A DNA stretch of 64,000 nt from Torymus aiolomorphi (Eukaryota; Arthropoda; Insecta; Hymenoptera; Torymidae): positions 91,776,128 through 91,840,127 of the forward strand of contig CM070875.1 of assembly GCA_036365515.1 (NCBI GenBank). Reading direction: 5' to 3'. Shown here one piece after another: positions 1 through 10,900 of the stretch. The translations under genes and the position numbers were made by a program. The notes beneath the pieces were generated by a model. That model ran no database searches, was not told the DNA's origin, and saw nothing but the letters and a program-made list of their open reading frames with translations. Position 1 is the stretch's first letter, and every line of letters begins with the position of its first letter.

Positions 1-263
1 ACTGAAAAGTGCACATCTGAAAAGCATTTGTAAGTTAATAGGTTCACTTTGAATACATTTTGTGCCTTGAGTTAAATTCACCGACTGAATTAGTGGAGCA
101 CTATATCTTCTATTTAAAGACTAAGATAAACCATAAAAAAATATCAATTTACTTAAGAATTTCATCTGTAATCATTACATGAAATTGAAGTGATTTACGT
201 AGAATAATTATAGCTTTGTACTAAAGTTCTATAAAGTAAATTGCTTTTTGATAGAATGAATGA
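1..263. other. AT-rich flank, no gene seen
   Basis: AT-rich sequence with no ORF of note. It lies outside the BEL/Pao LTR that ends at about 264 and is probably older flanking DNA. Confidence 0.5.
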
Positions 264-514
264 TGTTGTGGATCGGTGGACTGAGGAGGTTCAATTTTAA
301 TTACAACACGTTTCGTGTAAATAGAAGTTGAATCTTTATTCAAGTGTCCGTCGCGCAGCTAAGCCGCTGATGTCTCTGCTGCCGGCGCAGTGAGATGCTG
401 TCAACCATCGTTTTGGTAGTTGGAGGGGTGGTAGTACTGACGCGTGGTGAGAGCGGATTGGCTGCTCGCTCTCATGCGTTCTTGACGGTAAGAATTGCGG
501 TTGAATCTTCAACA
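264..514 (-). repeat. BEL/Pao 3' LTR (proposed)
   Basis: On the minus strand, the end of the pol reading frame runs through GGGCGGAA directly into TGTTGAAGATTC. The block then ends ..CACAACA, giving a ~251-bp TG..CA unit. It contains an AATAAA polyadenylation-like hexamer near 335-342. In BEL elements the 3' LTR normally starts right after the GGGCGGAA polypurine tract at the end of pol, and that is the arrangement here. The partner 5' LTR is absent because the element is truncated at about 16797. Boundaries rest on this logic, not on an LTR alignment. Confidence 0.5.
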
Positions 515-789
515 TTCCGCCCACCTTCGTCGCATCGACGACAGTACTCACTCCATTTGATGGAGGCTGACGATCTTCGGGGCGATCTGATAGGGCGACG
601 TAGAGTAGTGGGAGCCGTCCGTAAATCGACCATGCGAGTGATAACATAACTCCCCGGATGAATGGCGATGATACGAGCGAGAAGCCATTTGGCTGGAGGC
701 ATGAGCTCATTCTGAATGAGCACGAGATCACCCACTGCGACTAGAGGATGCGGCTGCCCCCACTTTTGGCGGGGCTGCCACGAAGTCAG
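515..789 (-). pseudogene. BEL/Pao pol, C-terminal fragment (downstream of the insertion)
   Basis: This is the C-terminal tail of the polyprotein that continues from 14517-16797. The motif VGDLVLIQNELMPPAKW followed by LARIIAIHPG is the conserved post-integrase domain of BEL/Pao polyproteins. Its reading frame is cut at 789, where the TIR of the 13.7 kb transposon begins. Removing that transposon and one ATA copy restores the frame: the Asp-Tyr end of the upstream piece continues into Leu-Thr-Ser-Trp here. A run of foreign residues before this point comes from the transposon end. Confidence 0.85.
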
Positions 790-792
790 ATA
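790..792. other. Target site duplication ATA (left)
   Basis: ATA at 790-792 is repeated at 14514-14516. Deleting 793-14516 rejoins the interrupted BEL/Pao pol codon frame exactly, which supports a 3-bp duplication. Confidence 0.85.
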
Positions 793-1397
793 TAGGCTAG
801 TCAACAGAGGTTTCCATAGTGACACACAACCGATCCAGAAACGAAGTACACCACCATGTTCGTAACAGTGCATAGTATTATTCTATATAGTTTCCAACTC
901 CAAATTCGGGTCCGTAAATTATTTATAAACAATTTATTGCAAAAAAAAGTCTTCTTTTAGTTTTTCGCTAATAAAATGAAAATTATTGATCCGATCTTAA
1001 AATTATAAACAGACAAATTGTAAAGGAGAAAAAGACGAACAAAATGAGAGGTCGATCGACTCAATCGGATTATTAGTATTCGAGAAAAACGAAAAAATGT
1101 GGAAAACTGAGTTTTCTTTTTCAAAAATTCATATCTTCGTTATTTTTCAAGATGTAAGGGCCTTCGCGAAATTATAGCTATCGATATGTATTTTATGTGT
1201 GCAAAAACCAGGCGCTGTCGGATTATTAGTTTTCCTACAATTGCGATTCAAAGTTTTTTGACTCTTATCTTTTGGCGGGTCTGGATGCTTTACGAATTGT
1301 CCGATTTTAATTTTTAAAAAAGTTTTCGAAAGTTCAAGATACATACTACAAAAAATATATTCTATCTTTGCGTTGAAATAGTGTGAAATATGTTTAA

Positions 1398-2651
1398 CCC
1401 TTTGCGGCATACATTTTTTGTTCAAGTGTATTTCGATCAAATTTGGTATACAGAGGTTTTTGGGGTCGCTGATTACGAATCTGAGGTTAGTTTTGCAAAA
1501 TTCAAAATGGCGGATCCAAGATGGCGGGCAAAATTTTTGGAAGTCAACCGAATTCAACCAAATTTGGTACACAGGGGTTTTTGGGGTCGCTGATTACGAA
1601 TATGAGGTTAGTTTTGCAAAATTCAAAATGGCGGATCCAAGATGGCGGACAAAATTTTTGAAAGTCAACCGAATTCAATCAAATTTGGTATACAGGGGTT
1701 TTTGGGGTCGCTGATTATGAATCTGAGGTTAGTTTTGCAAAATTCAAGATGGCGGATCCAAGATGGCGGACAAAATTTTTGAAAGTCAACCGAATTGAAT
1801 CAAATTTCGTACACAGGGGTTTTTGGGATCGCTGATTACGAATATGAGGTTAGTTTCCCAAAATTCAAAATGGCGGATCCAAGATGGCGGACAAAATTTT
1901 TGAAAGTCAACCGAATTCGATCAAATAAGGTAGACAGGGGTTTTGGTGGTCGCTGATTTCGAATCTGAAGTTAGTTTTGCAAAATTCAAAATGGCGAATC
2001 CAAGATGGCGAATGAGATTTTTATATTCAACAAAATTTGATCTAAAATGGCGTCAGTATTGTTATTTGTTTCTATGTAAATTATTACCACTCTCAGCTAA
2101 ATCCAGAGACACGAAGAGGACGTGGTGGTTATCCCTTTACAGCATACATTTTTCTACTGACTATTCTGGTTTGAAATTTCTTACTCGGGGATGTTTGGGG
2201 TCGCTGAGTTCGAATCTACTACCAAAATTTCGATTTTTTCAAATCTAAGATGGCAGATTTAAGATGGCGGATGAAAATCATAAAAACAGCACATTTTTGG
2301 CACAATTATCCGCCATATTGGATCCACCATTTTGAATTTTAGAAATCTCATAATGGATTCGTGATCAGCGACCCCGGAAACCCCTAGGTAAGAAATATTG
2401 TGAAATTGCAATAAAAAGTTTCTTCAATAATGAATTTTTTTCGAAAAAGGGTGATTTTTCTGTATTTGTTTATTTCTATAAACAAATTAACAAAATCTAT
2501 TAATAATTATTACATTAATTATGATCCTATAACATATCAAGATCACAAAATTACAAAAAACCCTAGGTAAATCGTATAAAAACTACTTTAAAAGAGCGAA
2601 AAAGTGTGTAAGAAAAGGTGGGTCCTCGGAGACCCGCTGTGCCGGAAAGGG
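1398..2651. mobile_element. piggyBac-like MITE, 1,254 bp, TTAA duplication
   Basis: The ends are CCCTTTGCGGCATAC and (inverted) CCCTTTCCGGCACAG, flanked by TTAA at 1394-1397 and 2652-2655. TTAA targeting and CCCTTT-type ends fit piggyBac. The opposite TIR carries the uninterrupted version of this site (around 13906-13916, with TTCA in place of TTAA), which proves insertion. There is no transposase ORF; the interior is mostly a 120-bp tandem array. Confidence 0.8.
1440..2045 (+). repeat. 120-bp tandem repeat array with ATGGCGG motifs
   Basis: Five units with a period of 120-121 bp. The landmark GGTATACAGGGGTTTTTGGG recurs at about 1445, 1566, 1686, 1806 and 1926, followed by a CGCTGATTACGAATCTGAGG segment. 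Each unit carries AAAATGGCGGATCC and AAGATGGCGGAC in the same orientation. The array lies inside the piggyBac-like MITE. The short reading frames across it are by-products. Confidence 0.9.
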
Positions 2652-2907
2652 TTAAAACACCCGCAAATATGACTACAAACGGTCGCGCGCGAGAAAGCGG
2701 CCCAGAGGTGGGGAGCGCGCAGCGAGCGAGGGGAAGCGTATATATAGTAATAGTAACGCACTACGCGCAATGGTCAAACTTGTTGTTTAATTATTTTAGC
2801 ATCTACAAGAGCTATCTAGATGATCTTTTTTTTATTCTGGGGTAAAAAATCCTCAGCAAACTGATTTTTCACTCGAATTTTACAAGGAATGAATGGAAAC
2901 GCAAGTA

Positions 2908-2996
2908 TTGCTTGAGGGTTGGAACAGGTATATATTTTCAAATTTGGGATGGCCCCATTCCCCTGTATCTTTGCATTCTACAGCTTCACTGTATAC
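2908..2996. other. Short unique segment of the Academ-like element
   Basis: This is the sequence between the inner end of the left TIR and the TTAA-flanked palindrome. No feature is visible. Confidence 0.4.
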
Positions 2997-3000
2997 TTAA

Positions 3001-4672
3001 GAGTGCTCCACCCCTGCGGCGGAAATAGGCAATAGCCAATCAGGGACCGCGAATTTTTCTGCACACATTACGCTTCGAATTTTTATTGAATCGGTGTAAA
3101 AATTATCGCATAATGTTCCTTGAACATTAATACACGCGGGAAGACTCTTACATGTTAGCAAAAATTTTTGTAAACGCAATAAAAAAAATAAATAAAATTT
3201 GAGAGGTAGCGTCGTCTGCTCGGCGCGTAAGCGACTTGAAGATGCGTCTACTGCGGCTGCGCCGAGCGAGAGTAGCTTTGTTCCCTCATCGCGCGGTTGA
3301 TTCAAATTCAGTTTTTTCCGTTAACGCAATATACAAATGTACAGTATTTTTAAAATAGGTATAATATTTTAATAGGCATAATAATTTATTACATTTACTA
3401 GGATGTTATTTTTTATTTAATTTTTGTATAATAATATTCAATTTTTGTGTTTGGAGTAAAATGTGATATAATAATATCACATTCATCGAAAATAATAATA
3501 TCACGTTCATCGAAAATGTGATATAATAATATCACATTTTCGTGTTTGCAGTATTAAAAATTTCTTATATATTTGAAGGCCTACACTCCCAAATTTACTA
3601 TTTCAGATTCGATTCCTCTACATACTTAAAAAAAGTTCTTATCACGGAGAAAATACTTAAATGTGATCTAAATAAAAAAGTACCGTGTCAACGGTAAAAA
3701 AATTGTGTCGCGTCAGCGTGGTAAAATTCAGTCGCTTCAAAATGCTTTTTATATCAAAATTTCGATAATTTTGATTATAGTCAGTCATTTCCAGGAAATT
3801 GTATATCGTTAAAAATTTACCATGTTCCATATCCCACTTAATTGAAAGTCTAAATTAAATTATAATATTTTCTCCGCATTGACATTTTCATTTACAAATG
3901 CAAATAATGATATTACACTATTGTGTGATCAGATCCTGTCATTAAAATCAATTAAAATTTGAAAGTATCAATAAACGTTCTGAAAGGATATACAATACAG
4001 TATATTGTATCTCTATATAAAATAAAATTTTAACAATATAAAAATGACAAATATGAAATATTTGTCGCGAATTTTAGTAGCACCTCTACCCTACCTTCAA
4101 ATCAAGGAATAAAGCAACTTCGTGCGCTCTTAATTCCTTAACAAATTGAAATTCGTTACTCTAACTCAATCGTAAGCAAAAAAGAATTAGACCGATCCGT
4201 TAAAGAAACAAAATTCACGTTTGATTAATTCCAATCCAAACCCCTATTGTCGTCCACTCGTCTATTCGATCAATCCAGCTGATCCCGCATTCGTTCCCAT
4301 TAAAAAAAAATTTAGAAAGTGAACGAGATATCAATCGGCTGCGGTCGCTCATTCTCAGTAGGATCAGGACGAGGACTGCTCCCCGCGTTCGCGGCTAGGT
4401 TATCGATGATCTCCTCGGAGTTCAAGTTTGAGTAGTTCGAGTCGACGTGCCGCCGGCAGGCGTTCCTGGTCGCAGTCATGACGAGGCCGACGGCCGCCGA
4501 TCCTCCGCACATGAACCTCAGGACGTACTTGTAGTAGTCGCTGCAGCTGTCCTCCGAGCATCGGCTGAGGATGGAGAAAAACATTTCGTACGACGTAATC
4601 CCCCTACTAAAATCTCAAGTGGGATTTCAGGTGAATTCTCAGGTGAAGCGTCACCTGAATTTTTTCAAGTTC
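3001..4672 (+). repeat. Left arm of the palindrome
   Basis: Inverse complement of 5031-6702. It includes a 102-codon minus-strand ORF (2997-3305) mirrored at 6398-6706. It also contains short ATAATAATATCAC / TTCATCGAAAA repeats at 3460-3545, mirrored at 6165-6245. Confidence 0.9.
4312..4564 (-). pseudogene. Captured exon-like coding segment, left arm copy
   Basis: A GC-rich open segment in AT-rich surroundings, on the minus strand, preceded by a pyrimidine-rich tract ending CTCAG, a good 3' splice acceptor. It encodes CSEDSCSDYYKYVL, then a GGSAAVGLVMTATRNACR stretch and a polar tail with NLNSEEIIDN. I do not recognise the parent gene. The mirrored copy at 5139-5442 differs by several amino-acid changes (for example Thr/Arg, Val/Met and Tyr/Cys close together), so the two copies do not look jointly constrained. 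The likely origin is capture of a host exon by a transposon; this is inference. Confidence 0.5.
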
Positions 4673-4903
4673 AATAATGCTAAAACAGATATAAAAGGTT
4701 TTATAACGTGTGTTTTCCGATGTACCATCAGGATGGTAACACCTAAAAGCACGTTTAAAAATGAGAAAGATCTGCTATTAAGAAACTACAGTTATAAAAA
4801 AGCTGTAAATTTAAAATCACCTGAGATTTTCGCGCGACATTTCATGAGGTGTTGTTTTACCTGAGAATTCATGTGAAATCTCACCTAAGATTTTTTAGTA
4901 GGG
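4602..4903. mobile_element. 302-bp MITE in the palindrome centre
   Basis: The TIRs are CCCTACTAAAATCTCA and, inverted, CCCTACTAAAAAATCTTA. Its left ~70 bp belongs to the palindrome arm, and a mirrored partial copy lies at 5031-5102. The rest lies in the spacer. So the MITE was present before the palindrome formed, and the inversion breakpoint fell inside it. No clear target duplication is visible. Confidence 0.6.
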
Positions 4904-5030
4904 CCTCGGCCTACTTCGATGTTATACTGGAAGAGGACCGGCTTTAACAAAGTTTTTATTGCACTTGAATTGCACGCTCGCGTGGCCGTTCAAGTTTCGG
5001 ATGAGCTTTCGTACTTGCCGCGGCAAGTTT

Positions 5031-6702
5031 AACTTGAAAAAATTCAGGTGACGTTTCACCTGAGAATTCACCTGAAATCCCAATTGAGATTTTTGAGTAG
5101 GGGGATTACGTCGTACGAAATATTTTCTCCATCCTCAGGCGATGCTCGGAGGATAGCTGCAGCGACTACTACAAGTACGTCCTGACGTTCGTGTACGGAG
5201 GATCGGCGGCCATCGGCCTCGTCATGACTGCGACCAGGAACGCCTGCCGGCGGCACGTCGACTCGAACTACTCAAACTTGAACTCCGAGGAGATCATCGA
5301 TAACCGAGCCGCGAACGCGGAGAGCAGTCCGCGTCCTGATCCTACTGAGAATGAGCGAATGCAGCCGATTGATATCTTGTTCACTTTTAAAATTTTTTTT
5401 TTAATGGGAACGAATGCGGGATCAGCTGGATTCATCGGATAGACGAGTGGACGACAATAGGGATCTGAATTGGAATTAATCAAACGTGAATTTTGTTTCT
5501 TTAATGGATCGGTTTAATTCTTTTTTGCTTACGATTGAGTTAGAGTAACGAATTTCAATTTGTTAAGGAATTAAGAGCGCACGAAGTTGCTTTTTTCCTT
5601 GATTTGAAGGTAGGGTAGAGGTGCTACTAGGATTCGCGACAAATATTTCATATTTGTCATTTTTATATTGTTAAAATTTTATTTTATATAGAAATACAAT
5701 ATACTGTATTGTATATCCTTTCAGAACGTTTATTGATACTTTCAAATTTTAATTGATTTTAATGACAGGATCTGATCACACAATAGTGTAATATCATTAT
5801 TTGCATTTGTAAATGAAAATGTCAATGCGGAGAAAATATTATAATTTAATTTAGACTTTCAATTAAGTGGGACATGGAACATGGTAAATTTTTAACGATA
5901 TACAATTTCCTGGAAATGACTGACTATAATCAAAATTATCGAAATTTTGATATAAAAAGCATTTTGAAGCGACTGAATTTTACCACGCTGACGCGACAAA
6001 TTTTTTTACCGTTGACACGGTACTTTTTTATTTAGTTCACATTTAAGTATTTTCTCCGTGATAAGAATTTTTTTTAAGTATGTAGAGGAATCGAATCTGA
6101 AATAATAGATTTGAGAGTGTAGGCTTTCAAATATATAAGAAATTTTTAATACTCCAAAGACGAAAATGTGATATTATTGTATCACATTTTCGATGAACGT
6201 GATATTATTATTTTCGATGAATGTGATATTATTAAATCACATTTTACTCCAAACACAAAAATTGAATATTATTATATAAAAATTAAATAAAATATAACAT
6301 CCTAGTAAATGTAATAAATTATTTTGCCTATTAAAATATTATACCTATTTTAAAAATTCTGTACATTTGTATATTGCGTTAACGGAAATAACTGAATTTG
6401 AATCAACCGCACGGCGAGGGAACAAACCTACTCCCGCTCGGCGCAGCCGCAGTAGACGTATCTTCAAGTCGCTTACGCGCCAAGCAGACGACGCTACCTC
6501 TCAAATTTTATTTATTTTTTTTATTGCGTTTACAAAAATTTTTGCTAACATGTAAGGGTCTTCCCGCGTGTATTAATATTCAAGGAACATTATGCGATAA
6601 TTTTTACACCGATTCAATAAAAATTCGAAGCGTAATGTGTGCAGAAAAATTCGCGGTCCCTGATTGGCTATTGCCTATTTCCGTCGCAGGGGTGGAGCAC
6701 TC
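5031..6702 (-). repeat. Right arm of the palindrome
   Basis: Inverse complement of 3001-4672. It ends at the TTAA of 6703-6706. Confidence 0.9.
5139..5442 (+). pseudogene. Captured exon-like coding segment, right arm copy
   Basis: Mirror of 4312-4564, preceded by a pyrimidine-rich CATCCTCAG acceptor-like site at 5131-5138. The frame stays open to a stop at 5440-5442. It has the same unrecognised protein segment with a short hydrophobic patch (GGSAAIGLVMTA) followed by Arg/His and an acidic tail. There is no start codon in context and no downstream exon, so it is not a complete gene. Confidence 0.5.
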
Positions 6703-6706
6703 TTAA

Positions 6707-7908
6707 GTGCCAAACTATACTCTGCAAGTTGAAGCACGAGAAAGCGACGCCAACGGTTTTTCTCATCTGTTCATATTATACAGTTATCGCACAGACTCCG
6801 CTGTTGCTATGAGTGTTACGGCCTCACATCTTTTTTGATCCACAAATTTATTTAATATTTAGTTATTTAATTCTTAGTTTATTTACTAAATAATATTTAT
6901 TGATATACTACTACTGTGCTACTTAGTTAAGTGTGTAATTTACGTCGATAAATCGTTTTTGAAGCGTTCAATCAACTATAGACATTCATTACAGGAGGTG
7001 GATGCTCGACTTTTTATTCTCTATCAAGGCGATAGAGAAGAAAAAAAATATGTATAATTTTGATTAAAGATTAAAAATGTATTTAGTAAGTACTATATTT
7101 TACATATTTTTTATAGTTTTTTCAATAATTAGAAATAAAAAAAAATTATTTTACATTCTTAAATTTATTTCATAAATTTAAACAAATTCGACTCTTTAAA
7201 TGAATATTCTGAATGTATTTTTCAATCAAATGTATATATCATTTTTAAAACGCACGTCAAATGTTTTTCTGTCTATATTGCTTGTAACGATCGAGTTTGT
7301 TTTCATTTTTTCTGTACATGTTATATACGAATTCAGTAGGCGTTATTTAAGATAGCTCTATTCAAAATAGATAGTTTCTTCTGTATATCTATATATATAG
7401 AGAATTACTTCTCTCAAATAGTATACTAATAAATCCAAGTAGTTGTCAAATATTTACAAATAAACATTAAATAATTTTTTTATTTTTCTTAGTTATTCCA
7501 TTAAGCAATTTCACATTATTTAAATTGAAGTTTTTTAAACGTTAATAATAATTTTTAATGCATGAAACTTGAAACATATTTTATCGTTGCAAAGACTTTT
7601 AAACACATGTAAAATTCTTAGTATAAGTATGAAGAAGTTTATTTTTTGAAATAAGGTATAATTAAAATTTATAATATCTTTTACATTAAGAAATAAATTA
7701 TGCAATAATTATTTTCGAACATATTTTACATTATATTTTAAAATTTGAAAAAATGGTTAACTTGAAATCATTTAACTGCTCTACCTCCTGGATAAGATAC
7801 TATTTCTAACTTCCGAAAGTAGTAAGAATCACTAATCTCAACAGTATCTTTTCCGAATCCACAGTTTCAAAGTGTAACGAAACAATACTTAATAATACTG
7901 CGAGTATT
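6707..7908. other. AT-rich non-coding part of the Academ-like element
   Basis: About 1.2 kb between the palindrome and the transposase start. It has very low GC and no ORF. It is a plausible location for the transposase promoter, but no specific element is convincing. Confidence 0.5.
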
Positions 7909-10900
7909 ATGGAATCTAATGACGAGTCCGATATGCCAGAAGCATCAACATCTGCAAATGATAGGTAAATTGTAATTCAAAAAGCTAACAATTTCAAACA
8001 ATAAATGTTATACCATTTAAATACGAATTTACTTTTATCCCTCAGTTATACTAAATTCACTTAAACTTCACATAATTATTATATATTATAAAAAGTTAAT
8101 AATTTTCGCATGATCTTTGTATATTCTAAAAATAAGTTTTTATATTTAGGCATGAAGAAAAGGAACGAGATAATGACGATGATGAACTATGGGAAGACGT
8201 CAATGAAATCTGCTTGCTTTGCGGTAGGCCGCTGGAGTCCTCTACTTTCTGTGTTGTAAAAGAGCGCACCATAAAGACACTCATTGCAGTAAGTAAGAAA
8301 CGAATGGATAAAAAAGATTTAATCCTGCAAATATTGAAGAAGGTTAAAATACATAAAGGTTGCCAAACTATGTATACCAAAGAGGCAAATATTAAACTAG
8401 CCGTGAAGAAGGTGACCGAGACGTGGCGAAATAATCGAAGAAGATCTAAGGACGGTCGCGAATTCGATTTTTCAATTAACTGCTTTTTTTTTGTTCATTT
8501 ACTTGCATCGAATGGAATCAAAAAACTAAACGTATTACTCAACAATCTACAATTAACAACATTTTAGCGTAATTAAAAGCATATCCAAAAGACGAAAAAA
8601 ACAAAATAATTGCATTGCGTTTAGTTCAATTAAAGGATAAAGATGATAGATATTATACTGATAATGATGTATATTATCATTCCAAATGTTTGTCGAGTTT
8701 TTATAACTACCGTGCAACTAATGTTCAGGGAAGACCGATTAGTGAGAATATGTCGAATGTATTATCTTTTGTTATAAACTATATAATGAAAATTCTGAAG
8801 AGTGCCAATTTTCATTAAAAGCAATTTTAAAAATATGTCAGTAAATACAGGGAAACGGATCTACCTCGCTTTAATCGAATAAAAGATTCGTTGATAAATC
8901 ATTTTGGAGATGAAGTGATGATACATAAAGGCTCAAATTATTGGTTTATTTGTTTTAAGCAAATGCTAGGATAATGTCTAGAAGCTAATTGGTATTCTCG
9001 TCGGAAAAGTAATGATGAAGAAGAAATGTTAAGGATTGTTGAAATGGCAAGTCACATAGTGCTGCAGGATATCAGGGCTATGAAATTCGATATAGAGAAT
9101 TATAACTCGCCGACAGATTTTTTAAGCAATATTAATGATATTCCACAATCATTAAAATTTTTTCTTGATATATTAATAATAACTCATAAACATAAACCGA
9201 AAGATGGGTCATGGATTAAATGGGATAATCGAGTAATAACTGCAGCTCATATTTTAATGTCTTCTGTTAGACCGCGGTCTTTTTCATTTTCCATTTTATT
9301 AAGGCTGTCGTGCATGATGCACAAAAAGTTTGCGGTACGAGGTTTAATTGATTGCTTATATAATATTGACCTCTGTGCATCTTACTCGGAAACTTTAAGA
9401 TTAGAAAGTTCGTTAGTAAATGATCCTGAACGTTTTAATTTTGATACGGATACATATTTACAATTCATTTATGATAACGCTGATCATAATACAGAGACGG
9501 TTGATGGCAAGAAAACATTTCACTGCATGGCTGGAATTATGTGCGGAACACCCTCATCCTGAGTAACCTTTTCTTGCAGTATTTCTCGCTTAAAAGGAGT
9601 GTTCCTAACACGAGTGGCACGTTTGGCTTTCTTCCGCTAACTGATTTTAAAAATAATAAGCCGTTTAAATTGGACAGTGTGATTGTACAAAATTGGAAAG
9701 AAATTAATTTTGATGATTTTACAATTATAATCGAGCCGATCGATTTATTATATTTTTACGGTAAGTACACGATACGGCAAAACACGCCTAATTGGCACGG
9801 ATTAGAGTTATTGCATTGCTGTTTATAAAAGCCCCACCAAGCGATCATACAACGATTCCTACATCATTAATAAATGCTCGGCGCAGAGAAAATCAAAACA
9901 ATCAAAATCATTGCTTTGTAACATTTGATTTGCATATCTTTATGAAAGCCTGTGAAATTATTTTTTCGATAGATGCCACGAATGATTCGTACAATCTGTG
10001 TTCTGTAATTCTACATCTAGGAAATTTCCATTTGGCTATGTTTTTTCTTGGGTCCATTGGAAATATAATGGCAGGTTGCGATCTCAAGAAAGCTTTTTGT
10101 ACAATATACGCTGAATTGTCAGTAGACGAAGCATTGACGGGACATGCATTTTCAAGATCTATACGAGGTCATCTTTTAGTTCAAGCTGCGCTTGCTACAA
10201 TCATTTGCAAAAAAAAATACAATTTACAGAGAGAGAAACTGAATTTTTCAATAAAAGTTTAAATGAAATTGGGGAAAAAGATTTTGAAAAGTTATTAGAA
10301 GACCCTTTAATGAAGGAAGTAAAACAAAAATTTGAATCTGCTATTTCTATGTTAGAAAATAATGGTCCAACGAGTCAACTCTGGATTCAGTATTTTAAAT
10401 TGATTTGTTTACTCTAGAGATATATTGACGCAGAGAGATCTGGAAATTTTCACCTACATCTTGAATCAGTTAAACTTATGACTCTGTTCTTTTTCTCCTC
10501 AGGACATCATTTGTACGCGAAAGCTTGTCTACTCTACCTACAGAAAATGATGAATTTAAGAAAAATCATGGATCTTGTAGAGTATGACAATTTTTGCGTA
10601 CAAGGTTTCAATACCATTAGGTGGTCCAATCGTTTTTGGTACGGAGTGTGGTCTGACATGACCATAGAACAAGTTTTAATGCGTGCTATGAAAGGCTCTG
10701 GTGGCCTAACACACGGTTGTGGGTTGATGGAAAATGTCATAGGAAAATGGGTTTTATCAAGAGTAGAAGTCGGGAATGCAATGGAAACATTCTGTAATAT
10801 GACGTTTACGTCATCTGAGCAGCATGTGGTCAATCGTATTTCTCGAATTTCTAGGGATGCAGAAGATTTGCAAAAAATACAGCAATTCTTTAATACGTAC

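Larger units (their letters stand above)
793..2907 (+). repeat. Left terminal inverted repeat (interrupted by a MITE)
   Basis: Inverse complement of 12723-14513. Matching blocks include 840-1393 with 13918-14460, 2656-2760 with 13826-13912, and 2761-2907 with 12723-12889. The piggyBac-like MITE at 1398-2651 interrupts it. The outermost 60 bp is less conserved between the two ends than the inner part. Confidence 0.85.
3001..6702. mobile_element. 3.7 kb near-perfect palindrome (TTAA-flanked fold-back element)
   Basis: Both ends read GAGTGCTCCACCCCTGCG inward and both are flanked by TTAA (2997-3000 and 6703-6706). Arms of 1,672 bp (3001-4672 and 5031-6702) are inverse complements with a few percent divergence, around a 358-bp spacer; the symmetry centre is 4851.5. 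TTAA duplications are used by piggyBac, Kolobok and some Sola elements. No transposase is present, so the family is unassigned. Both arms carry the same GC-rich exon-like segment. Because CTTAAG is itself palindromic, the exact edge is slightly ambiguous. Confidence 0.75.

Noticed and set aside
2997..3305. 102-codon ORF at the palindrome ends (also 6398-6706)
   Set aside because: The similarity between the two copies comes from the palindrome; no domain and no coding bias evident.
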